From Takifugu bimaculatus (taxonomy: Eukaryota > Chordata > Actinopteri > Tetraodontiformes > Tetraodontidae), in contig CP034983.1 of assembly GCA_004026145.2 (NCBI GenBank), forward strand, positions 12,185,212-12,249,211: DNA of 64,000 nucleotides. The letters are read 5' to 3'. The notes below the pieces were generated by a model. The model did not search any database and was not told the DNA's origin. It saw only the letters and a program-made list of their open reading frames with translations. Below, piece after piece: positions 25,407 to 39,500 of this stretch. The translations under genes and the position numbers were made by a program. Position 1 is the stretch's first letter. Every line of letters starts with the position of its first letter.

Positions 25407-27799
25407 CGTTGGCGCCGGTGCGTCCAGATGAATGGACGTGGAAACGTGGCCCCGGCGAGCAGGTGAGCCGCGGCTCGTTAACCTTGACTCCGCCTGCCAA
25501 TAAAGCCTGAAAACGCCTCCAACACCAGCTCACGTGACCTTTGGAGGTCTGAACCGCTGCGCGACATTTCATTTAGCATCGGAACGCCGAGTTAGCTCCG
25601 GTCGTGGATAATTCCTCTCACACATGGGGGGGTGGGTGGGGGGGCGTCGCAGGAATGTGGGTCACAGCCATTTTGGCTCTAATCTCAAATATATTTAAGT
25701 CCGAAGGGGCCAGACGAGACACGACTCTACATCACCCAGCGGGGGGCCCGTCCGCTGCAGCCGCGGGCCCGGTGCGGATGATTTATGCCGTGACGCCAGC
25801 GGCGCTGATGCTAATATACTACAGGTAATTGAAAAGAAAATTGAATTAGGTCAACAGAAGCGGCCGCCGCCATTGTACTTCACAGCTGCAGCATCGCTGC
25901 GTGGTTCCAGCATCATTTGGCGTCTCGCCGCCACGTCTCGTATCGGCCGGCCGCGTAATTGTCACCATATTTCACGCAGAGTCCACAAACTCCAGAACCG
26001 AGCCGACCTGTGGCGACACGGCCAAGATGTGGAGCGGCGTGGGGCGAGATAAGACCTTATCTCCCGCTCGTATCCTGGGGGGGATCTGGCACGGGCAATC
26101 CTGCGCCCTGACACCACGGCCGGCGCCGGTATCTTAAATCTGACCCAGTGAGCCAAGAGATGGATGGGCGGGGGTGATAGGATCACACAGGAAGGGGGGT
26201 GGGGGGGAGGGCAATGCTAACATCTGTGGGTTTAGCAAGACAAAATGACCACGAAGGGATTTGGGACGCATGACGGCCGGCTGGTGTCGTCTGAGTCTGG
26301 GAGGGGCGTCTGGGGAGAACTACGTCAGGGTCCGTTGGGATCCCGCCAACAGAATTTATTGTTGTTTACCCAGCAGCTGCAACACTTGCTGTCGTGACTC
26401 CGCCCCTCCACCTTAAATATGAATCACCTGCGTGGATAAAACAGCAGCTTGAGTGTCGACGGCTACGACGTTAACAGGCAACCGAATCATTACGTTGGAT
26501 TTACCCCGGCAACTCTCGAGGTTTCACGGTATAAAACACTTATTTACCCACAGCCCCTGAATCACGTGACTTGATGCAGCTAGCGCAGTAGCCTCGGCCG
26601 GCTGGCTAACTGTGATAGTCGTCGTTTTGAACATTTACAGTCATCTGTTAGCTGTTTAAGGTACGTTTATGCTAGCCCGAATGCCTACAGATTATTTTGT
26701 CGTGTCCTTCGGGATATACAATAAGATGCTAGCGTGTCAGCTGAGGAGCGATCCAGGATGTTTCGTGCATATTTAAAGTGTTTGCACGTCGTTTTCAGCA
26801 CAGCTTCTAATGCTTTACATTAGCAACAATAGCTCAATTTAAGCTTCTCTTGTTTTTTTTCTGTTTCTACACTTTTAGATCGCTACAAAAACCTCTGAAA
26901 ATAGGAATACCTCCCAGGGAAAGACAGTTTTGTAAAAGATGAACCCACAATTAATGTGGCAGGACAGGTTTCCTCTGCTTTTATGTGTTTTTGCTAATAC
27001 CGGATTTTCAATTAGCAGCTCAGCCGCGTCGCCACAACCACGTCCCGCTTTTCCTCTTTGAGATAAAACTGAAACGTTCCCTCTTTGTGGGAGACGCACA
27101 CCTGCGACTCCGTTATTGTTCATTACAACGATTGCGGGAGAAAATATTGACAGAGCTCAGCGGCGGCTAGAACATTAGCTTTATAGCAGCAAAACGCGGG
27201 ATTATTACAGCAGTTTTTAGCTCAGGCAAATAAAGGGGCGCAGCTGCCAGCCAACAAAGGGAAGATGGGAAATGAAAATGTAATATGCGTCGCTTTCATT
27301 CGCACAATTATCGGCGCACACGCGGAAGACGGCGATATGAAGCGTTCCCGTAACAGCTGGGTCGCAGTCTTTTTTCGCCCCGCTGTTGAATTTATTCATG
27401 ATCTGTCCGTGAGATGGCGAGATCTCCTCCTCCGCTTCCTCACATCCTCGCCGCGAGCGGCGCTGAGGCTGATCGATGCCGACACTTTTGTCTGACGGGA
27501 GACGGCGCCGACGCGGCCGCGGCCTCCCGCTGACAGGAGAGGTGTAGCAGGTGGGGGAGGGGCTTGGGGGGGGAGATAAATAGGCTAATCTCATTTGTTT
27601 CGTGCTCCCAATCCTGCTCTGCGACTTCCTGTCCCAGCCCGCTCCGGGTGACGCTAAAATGTTTGGGCAGGAAGAGACACAACTGGGAGATAGTTTGCCC
27701 GGAGGAAGTCCGGCGCGCCCCCCCCCCCCCCCCCACCCCCACCTCCGGGCCCCCTCTGGGCCCCCTCTGAGAACTCCCACCTCTCGGTGTTTCTCATTT
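25407..27799. other. Intergenic, no supported gene
   Basis: No supported gene. A CpG-rich patch lies at 25860-26110. A mixed-composition stretch at about 27220-27500 lacks simple repeats. A 17-base C run lies at 27718-27734. Confidence 0.65.
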
Positions 27800-28020
27800 A
27801 AAAGCAGCACACGGCTGCAGTGGAATGCATATACTTATGCTAATAGAGCGCTAAGTAATAGCCTATGAAATGGCTCTGATAACGTATTGATTATAATAAA
27901 TCGCAGATGGAAATTGAAAGCGGGCGACGTCGTCTCCTCGGACCAGAGACCAAGAGATCAATTTAAAATGGCAAATGAGTCAGTAATAACACTCTGATCA
28001 TAGGCTATTACCACCTGCTC
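27800..28020. promoter_or_regulatory. Candidate noncoding regulatory element with 14-bp inverted repeat
   Basis: GTAATAGCCTATGA at 27855-27868 is exactly repeated in inverse at 27998-28011. Between them lie TGAGTCA (AP-1-like), CAGATGG and, just after, CACCTG (E-box-like), and the left side has ATGCATAT and TATGCTAAT (POU-like). Lack of simple repeats and dense known binding words suggest a regulatory element; conservation cannot be tested here. Confidence 0.35.
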
Positions 28021-31017
28021 AAGATGAAGCTAAAGGTGCGCCAGAGTCCCCCCCGACTTTTAGGTCTGAAAGGCGTAGGAACAAAGTCCGCCGAGACCGA
28101 CAGTCATCAAGGATCTCTGGGATGTGGTGGCATCGTTCTTGTCTCCCCTCCCGTCTCTACAAGAGGATTCCACATCAGAGAGGTCGCTAATGCTAATAGC
28201 ACCTGCCTCTCGGAGGACGGCAGGAGGAGTCCAAGCAAATACGAAGACAAATACCAACATCAGAAGATTCCGACGCTACTTCCAGTAGTTTCTCACGCAG
28301 ACGGCTCGGTTCTGGGCACGTGCTTCGCTCTCTGAGGAGGTCTCCAGGTTCCTCCCACGGTCCAATAATCCGCCCTAATTGGTGTGTGTGCTGGTGTCTC
28401 CTGGGATCTCCTAGCTAGCTTTAAGAAGGATGGATCGGGCCCAGTTATTCAGCTCGATAGTTGTCCGTTCTGTTAGCTTAAGCGAGCAAGACACTGGAAG
28501 TCCGTAATTAATGTAATTAAGCTTCTGGCTGCTTACGTGCAGCCGTGTTCCACGCTTTATCTTTCTCTTTTTTTAATTATTTAAGGTCAAAAACCCGCGA
28601 GAGAAAAGGAATTCCGCCGCGGCCGATGCAAACGAAGCCCTTTTTTGATCCGACAGTGTAAATTGATGGGTCGCTCCTCGGATCATTCCAAAGTTCTGCC
28701 GAGAGATGAGAGGGGAGACATTTGAATTTCAAATTTCCGTCGTTATTACGCGCAGGCGAAGGTAGCCTGGGAGGGGGGGGGCGCTGTACACGTGTGCGGT
28801 CTGAGAGCCGCGCGCTAAACAAGACGTCTGGACGTGCGCAGACGGGGCGACCTCAGAGGGAAACGCGAGGCTTCGCGATGGAGACGTTTCACGTCTGAAT
28901 TCCGCGTATTGGCGACGGAGCGCTGGAAGGGCCGCGCTTCCGTCCCGCCGTCTCTCCGGCGTCCTTATTGATCAAAGCTGACAGCTACACATGTTGAATA
29001 AAGAGAAACATCACCATGATGTATTTTTGCTGCATTATTTATGACGGCTGGCCTGGCGGGGCGATGGTCCCGGAGGTAATCCGTCTCCCGGTACATTATA
29101 TCAGACAAATCGCTGCTTCACTCCCGAGAGTTTTTGCCTTCCGAGTTTTATAATTCATCCCCTTTTCCCGTTACGTAACGTTTATGTTGGGGAGCGCGTG
29201 CACCGTGCGAGGCGCCCCGAGTGTGTGCGTGTTTATCTCCAACTAATTTCATGTTTTATTTATGATCACGCGCCGTCCTCCGGCAGCGACCGGCGCCGCG
29301 CACGCCTGAGATGAATTGAGCTGTGAATTGTGGGTCATTGTTTCTTTTGAATAACCTTGATTACGGAGGGAAAAAGATGAGACCGCAGGACAGATGTGGG
29401 CTTGAAACACATTAAAGTTGGGTTTAAGCAGACAAACAGTGTCGTTAGAGGCTCGCCCGGGTGGCGGTGGCGCTGGGACGCCCTCGACCACGGCACAAAT
29501 ATGACAGAGAGAGAAACTGGAAGGAAAAGAGGGTGGACGGTGTCTCAGATCAAATAAAAGCAGAAATCTTAGCAAGCCTGAGGTCTAATTCCGACTCATT
29601 TATCGATTTCATGCTCAAAATTAGAGAAGTGTGAATCTCCGAACCATCTCCAGCTCTTACCCGTCCAACCACACGGATAGACGGTCTGCTCTCTCCTCCC
29701 CAGGACAAATTCAAACCTAATATTGAAGTAATTTGCAGTTTTGGGCCCCGAGGCTCTGGAACCCGCCCGAGGAGATCCGCCCAGTCGGGGAACTCGTTTA
29801 ACTCTCCTCTGGAAACTCTCCGAGAGGCTTCCCTCTTCCCTTCCCTCGTTTGACGACAGGGAATCACAGGATACAGCAGACGCTCAATTCATTAAAAACA
29901 TCCTGATTGGATTAAACTGGGATTATTAACATGCTGCTGCTGGTTGAACCTGTGTTAACCATTAACAGTGTTATTGTAGCTAGTTAGCGAGATAATTACG
30001 CGTAACTGTGCGGTCGTAAACTCCCGTCGTAAAGACAGAAAAGGAAGCGCCAACGTGGTTGTTTTAACGGGGTCTCAGAGGGTTTTGGACCTGGTCAGAA
30101 CAGTCCAACAGAAAGTTGGCGTCAACCCTTCTCAGGTTCATCACAAATTTCTGCTGTTGTTGTTCCCGAGACTTTTGGGTTTATTAGCGAAGAAGCAACT
30201 TTTCCTTTTCTGAACGTTTACGTGTAAAATGACGTTTTAACAGAGAAAAAGTCTCAGCAGCGGGTAAAAAGGATCATTTACATATCAGTGTTAACTCGGT
30301 GCTAACATAGAGTCAGAGGAAATTATAGCCCCTCGCGGCTACAGGGTAAATCTGAAACGTGGGCTAATTGAGTAGCTTTAATTAACGTCATCACCAGATG
30401 ACACGAAGCTGCATTTAGATGTTCTGCTTAGAATAAAGAATTAACTGTCCCTCAATCACAATCTGCATCTCTATCACGCCGCATTATTTTCAACGTTGTG
30501 CTAATTTGCATAACACAAGAAATGTGCGTCCGCAGCTTTCGTAGCGCCCCGCCCCCAAAAGTCCGCAACATGCTAATCACGGACGCAGCCGCAGTCGAGT
30601 GTCACACTTGACATTCTGTTCTTTCCATATCGATTGAAAAATTAGATCTTAATTATGTTGATTTGTTTCTGCTGTCTCATTTCCCGCTTTCCATGGAGAT
30701 TTGTAATTAATCTATCACAAACAACCACCTGCGAGCGTGTTGATGAAGACACCTCCGAGGTAAAACATCCAAATGGGGGGGAAAGCAGCTAATGCTGCTA
30801 TTGTCTCTCATGGAAATATTCTACCATACTTTTATTGCTCTTTTTTTATCGTGCGCTGCTTTTTTTTCAAAGAATCCCAAGAAAGAAGACGCTTGTTAGC
30901 TTAGCCTAGCACATTCGGTTGAATTTAACCTTAGTTATAAAGTGTCACAACTGTATCTTTTACAGAAACCCGGAGCCTGATACCTGAACAAGCAACAGTG
31001 GCAGGAAAAACCTGCTA

Positions 31018-31056
31018 GAAACAGGGAGAAACCTCGAGCAGGACCGGGCTCATGAG
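31018..31056 (+). repeat. Dispersed repeat, copy 3
   Basis: Plus strand reads AACAGGGAGAAACCTCGAG then CAGGACCGGGCTCATGAG, the same order as the two minus-strand copies. Similar strings are familiar from many teleost loci, but I cannot name the family. Confidence 0.6.
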
Positions 31057-34000
31057 GGAGGACCCCAGACAGGGAAAAGGAAAGGAAAGAGGAAAGTTTT
31101 ATCTCAACTTTTATCTCATTAATTAACTGATCCGATGATGTGAAAGAGCTTTTCTTCTTAATTCGCAGGCCACGATTCACCCTGTCAAAGGATGGGGTGA
31201 TGATGCTTTTTCAGGTGTTTGTTGTCAGACAACTCGAGAAACCAGTCGGTCGTTCACGCGCCTGCTCATGTTAAGAAACAACATAAAAGGCGCTAATTGA
31301 CGAAAGTCACAGGATCGCTGGCCGTTGATTTGGTGGGTTTTTTTCTGCTTCTCCCTGTTTATATTTAACTTAAACCTGATTTTCTCTTGAAGGCTTTTGC
31401 AGCTAACTCTGCTACGACTGAGAAACCTCGTTTAGCTCTGTATCGCTAGAACAAAGGAACTTACAGGTAACACAGATGAATCAAGGGTGAAGAAGGAAAT
31501 CTGGGATAATTACCAGCCGGGTCGTGGCGCTAATTAGCGATCAAGTCTAATGCGTTTCAATCTGAGCAGAATCGGCCCCAAAATGACATTATTTCAGCAG
31601 ATCCGGTTGGAATTAATTGGAACTGCGAACTAAAAACAGACCTCGCAATGCCTGTCTAAACTTCTCCGTTTGATTGAGTTTTACATCTGAGGCGACGCCG
31701 TGAATTCCGGGAGGCGAGTGCATCCTGATCCTCAGGATATCATCCTGGATTACTGTCAAAGTCACATTTTCTATCATTTACCATTCGTTTCCCGCAGATC
31801 TTCTCTGTACGGACTGACACGGCACATTACAGCTCGGGACAAACTCTTTCTTTCTTGTTTCCGGAATAGAGACGGAACAAAATGTTCACTTGCGAATCGG
31901 AAGCTAAATATAATATGAAGACATCTGGCACGTCTTTGACGAGCGAGTCTTCCAAAAGTGCCGCAGTTGTGTTGCTCTTGTTTATTCCCTTCAAGCAGCA
32001 GCGCAATATATTATGTCAATATAATATGTAGCATTCATATCTGCGGCGTGTTAGCGGTCAACAGTGCTCCACCATATTAAGGTCTTTGAAATAATCCCAG
32101 GGGATGACATGTTCCTATTTATCCAGCCTTCTCAACAGCTGCTGCCTTATTGTCCTGACATTTCCAGGGAATTAGTTATTATTCAGATGTGTTTATTGCA
32201 GCTTATTGTCTGATCTCACATTATTAAACCGCCTCCCTGTTTTGTACTCCGAGTATTGACCTCTTGTTTTGTTTTGGGTTTTTTTTGTTTTTTTTCCCCT
32301 TGGGAATAATTGACTCTCATCAAAATTCAACGTCAAAAAAGTATGACGGCTTTAGGAACAGATGGCGCGAACAAGTGTTAACACGAAATTGTGGGCTGTT
32401 TGGCCGATAAATAACTCCTCGTCAAAGAAGGACACTGCGGTTCTGAAGCAGGAGATGCTAATAAGGTCCATCAGGGGTGAGCAGAAATAGTCAGCCTTCG
32501 TTGTCTTGTGGACTTTATTCATTGGAAAACCAAGACAGAGACTTCTGGAAAGGTCAGGATTAATATTTGACTAATATTTCCCTTTTTTCGCAGCTTGCCG
32601 TCTTCTAGACTCGTCATATCCAAGACTGTAGGTGCTCACTGGTGCCCCTGTGTGGGCGTGTGCGGGACTAACTCTCAGTAATTAACCTCAAATTCCTGAT
32701 GCCTTCAGACACGGTTGTGGAAAAATGTATAACTAAATAAATAAATAGAAGCAGATGCTGGTTTTGGATTCGCCATGAGCGATGTTGTAGGTCAAGTATC
32801 TGACTGGTGGAAGCGATAAAAGGATGAGACTTATCATTACGCTAAAATAAACATCCTCCCACACCCTCCCACTGTTACCGTGGAACAGACCGGAATGTTG
32901 CTGCAGCTGATTGTCTCACACGACAGCGAAACAAAAGAAAACACAAAGGAAACAGAAGCAGCTCCACACTCAGAAGCGCTAACAGAGGACGCCGCCATCG
33001 TCAGAGTAAAACATAACCCCGACAAGAATCGACAGTTAAGTCAGGAGCGGCGGCTCTAATTCATCACTGCCGTCTTAACCGCATTAGCACGGCAGCTGTT
33101 CTAAACAATGGCAGACGCCGTAAATCTCGCGCTCCGATGTTGATCAAGATCGCAGGAAGCTGAGCTCTCCGAGCGAGGCAAACAGGATATAATCCTCTCA
33201 AGAAGCACCGCCGTACTTTCAGCACGGTCCCTGAAAACAACACTCGGTGGGACGATGTCTCCCTACAGCAGAGACCAAACTCTGATTGATTCATATTCAT
33301 AAGTGGGAATTAGCGCTAACTCCAGCTGCCACCCCGGTAACCCAGTGTAAAGTCTTATCGGGACTCCCAGGCTTGCGTGGTGCGGTTGATCCGATCGCTG
33401 ATGCATACCCCGCGGGCTCTTGTTTAAAAGACAAAGCCCCCTCCCCAGGACTCCAGGGTAATATCACTGCTTCTGACAAGTGAAAGACACATCGGCAGAG
33501 ATACACCGATGTGGGAGCCCTCATTACTTCAGCGCAGATCTTGTCCGCTACTGGCACCTTTCCACTCCGGAGACCCGTGAGGAGACCCTTCGGAGTAGCG
33601 AGTTGTGGGATTCAGAAAAGTGATCCTCCTGCTTTTTGACAGCGGCGCCTGTTAGCTATAATCCCAAAAGTTTATGCGGCCGAGTTCGTATATAAGTGAA
33701 ACATCAGCAACTTGCAGATAACGGACGGGAGTGTTAACGTTGGTCCTTAGTGGGGACGGTCTGCCGGTCGAGCATTCCAGAAGGCCGGTGAAGCCTGGTC
33801 GGATGTGCTAAATTGGACATACTTTTGTCGGAAATCCTGGACAGGATTCCCTTCTAGTTAAAGGTGAGGAGGTGTTGAAGGGATGTGGGGCGTAAACAGA
33901 ATCGCTACCTGATGGAGGATTTATAAAGTGAGACCGGAAGCAAAGAGTGGATTCAAGGCTGACGCCACTACAGAGGCGCCGGTGATATCAGCAGTGAAAC

Positions 34001-36571
34001 TAGCTAGCTCGACACAACCTTCAGAAAGAAAGTTTCCTGACCCAATCAAGACGTTTGATATCTCAAACAAAACAAAAACACCTTTTTTTATGCTTTTCTA
34101 TCGCGCTTCAGATCGCCACGAGGAATGTGAGGAGTAACATTACACCAAAAACAATTGTCAAATTGGATATTTGAAGTTTCAGTCAGAGGAGAAGCGAAGC
34201 TGCAGCTGAAAGTCAGTTGAGCCCACCAGGATTTCAGTTCTGCCTCACATCCCACTCTTGCTGAGCGCACCGAAAGGCATTTAGCTTTTTTTTTTCTTTT
34301 TTTTTTGGCCTGTTAGAGGCAATGATTTGCCAAAACTCCAACCAGCACTGAGACGATATTATGACTCTGGGGGAAGACGGGACACAGCAGGCGTGAACAC
34401 GAGAGAGGAGAAACAGCGCAACGGGCCTCCACCAAAAGGCTTAACTTTGTGAATTACTAAATTTACTTTGGGCAAAAAGAAAATGATAATGGAAGACCAT
34501 TTTGGTTCATGAAATACAACAGCCAACAAGGCGATTTAAGCGAAAACCTTTAGGTATGTGATTTATCAAAGTGACACTTAATGACTTCAAATGTTGGTGT
34601 GTCTTTCCTCAACTACCCAAACTTCCTCATAATCTTCCCATCTCCCCTCGCTATCACCCATTCCCCTCTCATTTAAAGAGGCATAGGTGACAAGCTGCCG
34701 GGGTACGGTGTAGCGAGGGATGTAGATGGTCAGAGCCGGGTAATTGCTCCAGTATCAGGGGAAGGAGACCAAATTGGAATGAGTCTTGCAGGCTGGAGTT
34801 TCGTTGATTGAGAAAGCGCGCCGACGTGAAGAAGGGCCAGACTGGTTCCACCAGGTGGATGAGACGGACAAAAGAAGAGCCTCGGGCATCTATTAGAGGT
34901 GTGTGTATGGGCCTGCTCGCGGAGTCGGAAAAACACTAGTTTGCAGCATAATGAGCTGAATGAGTTTAATATTGTGTGGCGGCGAGCCTGGCCTGGCCTG
35001 GCCTCAGCGTGGGAGCCGTTTTCCTCCTCACCTTGGGCCCGTGCGCTGTTCCATCAAAGATTAATGATGGTGCGCTGAGACGAGCGCAGGGGTGTATCAG
35101 CAACTCCGCCTTCGTACAAGAATGATCATAACGACAACGCAGCAGCAAACAGGAAGAGGCAGAAGCCAGCGGACTGTCACAATTTACTGCTACCAAAATA
35201 CCCGGAGCTCCTCTGTCGTGACCCGAGGGCACCGGAACAAAACCTGGTCCAGAACACAGAGTTAAGTTGGAGAGAAACTATCATCTGTGAAAAAGTTGCA
35301 TGGAAGGGCAGCGGCCCGGTAACCACAACGGTCATTTCCGCTCCTTCTTTAGTGCAGCCAAAGCTCAGTAAGGGATCGCTCCCGGCCGCATTCCTCCCGA
35401 AAAACCCCGGGATAATTAAAGGAAAACGTGGGCTCGGGGCGATTTTTGCCTCCTGATGCTCAGCCACGGAGATGGTCACCGAGGCACCTCTTGTGATGTT
35501 GAGGTCAGGACACCGCACAGCCTGATCAAGGGTTCCTCTGTTGTTTTGTTCTCCCCACAGTTTCCTCCTCTCTTGTGTTTCCCCGCTCTTGGCAGTTGCC
35601 GTTTATCAGCATTTAATGACACGTAATAAAAAGTTATTTAAAGCCTTTAATAAACCGCCGGGGTTCACCAGCGTGGTAATTAATACCCACCGCGTTTTTC
35701 CATCGCAGACTGTTAGAAATCCGGCTTCTTTCCTCCGTGTACGGAGCTCACAGGGATGCCCAGATGTCACCCTCTCTGTGATGCATGGTCACCAGCATGC
35801 CTGTTTTATCAGTGCAGCCTACTGTACAGCCCTGATCCCCCCCCCCCCAGTAACAAACCTCCCCCGACTCCCAGATAAAACATGAGCTCTGTCACTGGGA
35901 CTCGTGCTTGGGCCCGGCAGGGGAGCCCTAATGATCGCAATAAAAAAACAAATGCAAATGATTACCTGGGGGTTCCCCCTTGCGTGGAATCTGTCGCTCC
36001 CCCCCTCCCGGCTGTCAGGATGGATCGCTGCCACCGTCCGTGGACCCGGAGCGGAAAGAAATAAACAGCAACTGGGCTATTGCGTGTTTTGTGGTAGGGT
36101 GGCGAGCTTGGGACCAGTTTTGGTGAGCAAAGGCGGCTCACAGCGGGATAGAGTTTCCTGGTGATCCAATTCCAGAAGACTTTTTATGCGGACCATGTTT
36201 TTGTTTTAGTGGTTTAATCCTTCATACATCGGTGGTACCGACACACGCAGGCGAAGACTCGACATGCTGAATATACATCAGATAGCGTTTTGAAGTATTT
36301 CGGGTACGGTGGCAGCGGCTCAGGTGAGAGGATGCAATGCTCAGACCGAGCAAACAACTTCATTTGAAGTCCGATCCGCGGAGGCACGAATCAAAGGATC
36401 CGGCGCCAGGCGCCACAGGTACCCCGTTCAGACATCCCTCCGCACTCCTTTAATTGTGCCCGCAACAACAAAACGACCTCTATCTTCAATAGAACCGCCA
36501 CCCGGGTCCAAATGCAGAGTTGGAATAATCAGGGAAAACTCCATCCAGGTTTCGTCGTCTTGAGTCATCTG

Positions 36572-36594
36572 ACACCGCGGTGACACCGCGGTGT
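36572..36594. repeat. Two head-to-tail copies of an 11-bp palindromic word
   Basis: ACACCGCGGTG at 36572-36582 is repeated immediately at 36583-36593; each copy is nearly self-complementary around CCGCGG. Confidence 0.85.
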
Positions 36595-39500
36595 TCGCTG
36601 CCAGCAGTAGCGTAATTGGTTTTCCGGGGGAAATGTGCTGAAACAACTTTGTAGTTTCCCATTCAATGGTGCTTTGGTCGCACCGAACCCTCTGATGTTT
36701 AGCCGGTAGCCATGGAGACATCCGTTTTTTGCCGGTGTTTTTCCCGAGGAGACCCCTGGACCACTTTCAGATGGGGGTCAGAGGTGCCACCGTGGAAATA
36801 CAGACTTCTGAGTTGGAATGAGGGTTTCAGGTTTTCAGCAAAAGGAAATTTGAGCTTTTACGCAACTTCTGAGGCAGCGCGGGTCTTTCTGTTGGCTCTT
36901 AGTGTTCCATAAGAATTTCCATCTGGTGGCATCATCAGTGTAGCTGATGGTAAATGCTGGTTTCCCAGAAAAACATCTTAGCGTTTTTGTCATTAAAAAA
37001 AATGTTGTTTTGGACTCTATTTACGACGTGGAGTCTTTAAAAGCTTTAGAAAATTCCCCTCGGAAAAGCTTTTGGCCCCATTATGTCAACAAATTGAAAC
37101 CAAACTTTTGAATGTAGCTGATTTTGCAGTTAGGAGTCGTTGAAGATGCCCTTCGATGGTCCTTGGTGAGCAGGGCGGAAATATTGACTCCACGGGGGGA
37201 GGATCGGCCCCCTGCCCTCCTCAAACAGGTGCACCGTCACCTGTATTTATAGCAATATGAGATTAGTTCAGAGGAAGCTGAGGGAGACTTTCTCAGGGGA
37301 CAGACGGCGCGCGCATTGTCTCTGGTAGGCATTCTGGTTCGTAAGCCGGGCTAATCCTCGCGGAAAGATGTACGCTGTCGATAGCATTTGTCAGGAAATA
37401 GCTTTTTTTTTTACCCGCAGCAGAATAACACCAATAAGACTTACGCTAACTTACAGATTCAAGGTCAAGAAAGCTACGTGAGAATGGACTCACAGATGAA
37501 GCTGTTGCACCACAGAAGTCGGAGTCTCTTCTTTAAGGGTTGTTTGTCCTTCAGGGCTGAAGGTGCCTATCAGTCAACACGATCTGACCGGCAATTCTGA
37601 GATCGATTTGTCACACACTTATATAAGAAGCTGCCCGGGAGAGGGAGAGAGCAGCCTGAGGAAGATCCGATGAAGTCATTGTGAGAGAAAAAGCAGCGGC
37701 ATTGGAGTTTTTAAGGCCGAGAAGAGGCGATGGAATTGCCACAAAACTGGTGACTTACAGAAGACGATAGTTTTGCCACCACAGGAGCAGATGATAACAA
37801 AGAAACTTAACGTCGTTGGAGCCGATCTCCAAGTTGAAGGTGGACTCGACTGGCAGCCCAAACGACTTTTCTAACGAACTGAATTTGACGAATGTATCCG
37901 CAGACAGATTCGGAGCGCCACCGCGGTGATGATTAGGATATATGACTAAAGACCAGATGTGGCAAACCACGTCTGACACGTCCCCGTGATTAATGGTGAC
38001 ATCTGACGTTCGCGCTAGGTTACTCCAGCGGCGACTTGTCGTCCCCGAGACAGCTCCTCTCAAGGAGATAAACCGCGGCCTCGAGTGTTCTCCGAGAGCG
38101 CTGTGCGAGATGAGAATCTGGATCCAGCTCGTAGATTCTCCTCAGCGCCGGCAGCTGGCAAAGACAAATTTGAGACACATGGTGCTCTAATTTTTTTTTC
38201 CTTCTGCTCGCTGATAAACAATCGCAAGGGTTCCTCAGCACCAGTACTTCATCCAAGAAACATCAGCATGCATATGTATGGCTCCGTCAGGAACATGTAG
38301 AGAGGGAGCGATCGCCGCGTTTAGAGGTTCAAGAGGAAAAACAGCAGCAGCAGCAGCGACTCTCAGAGCGAGTCCTCCAGTAGTTAAAGGGTCAGATTTT
38401 TAATAATCAATCGATACCAACCTAAAAGTATTGAAACAAGACTCCCTGTGCTGGTGCTAGCGTGTTAGCCCTGCGCACGACTTGTCCGGTTGCAACAGGG
38501 GGGAATCTGAACATCTGTAATTCAGCTTTGAACCCACCTCAACATCTCACCACCTCAACACCTCAAGGGGAAGGCGAGAGTCAGGCCTCCTCTGTGGTCG
38601 ATAACGCTGTTGAGACCGACGTGAGCGAGCGGCTGATTAACTCATTCATCCACCTGTAGTGCGAGACGCCGCAGCTCAGCTTATTTAGTTCCTGTGATTG
38701 CAAGTTGCAAATCACACTTCTGGAGACTAATTAACGGGGGCCGTTACACTTGAACCCAGTGTTAAGTTGTATTTTCAGCCTTTTCGACTGAACGTACACG
38801 CGGAAAATGGAGATGTGCGCGAGCTGTCACTCCTGATGCGGCTCTGTCTGGGCTACAGAGACACCTACTGGCTGAAACCTGCACGTTGTGGACCTCCGAC
38901 TGTACCTGTGCTCTGGGTCCGCCTGTGGAGACGGATGGCGAGCGTGAACAGTGTAGCTGCGGCTCATTTGCACCTTTTCCTCTGCAAACAAAGGCAGATG
39001 CGCACAGATTGGGGTTTTGATTTAATTAGCTCTGACTCTTGGGACTGACTCTAAGGTAGCTGCTCCTACATGCCACAAAACTCATTATGGATGAATTAAT
39101 GAAGCGGGACGTGCGCACGGCAGCGTCCGTGTGGCATGCACTGATGCATTATGTATTAATATTATAATTATTTTAGGGCACGAGGAAATCAAGTTTGCCG
39201 AGTGCATACCGGGGACGCTAATGAGCGGTGCGGTGGTCCAAAAGACAAAATCACACACAGCTCGACAAGTGTGAAGTGGACATCGCAGGTCCGCTACAGA
39301 AGACAGTTTTCAGAAACATCATCATTAAAGTGTAGCTCGGTATTTGTGAAGCAGCCACTCCAGGGCGGCTAGGCTACAGTTCGTTAAGGCCCCCTCCCTC
39401 CTCATGTGGTCACATTACTACAGAAATGACCACAGCGCTCCAGGCAGGGTTTGCAGTACCAGTGGAAAGTGCTAGGGGGCAGTAAAGAACACTGGGACTA

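Noticed and set aside
27217..27810. 197-codon minus-strand open frame
   Set aside because: Passes through a poly-C/G run and low-complexity Gly/Pro/Arg stretches; typical chance frame.
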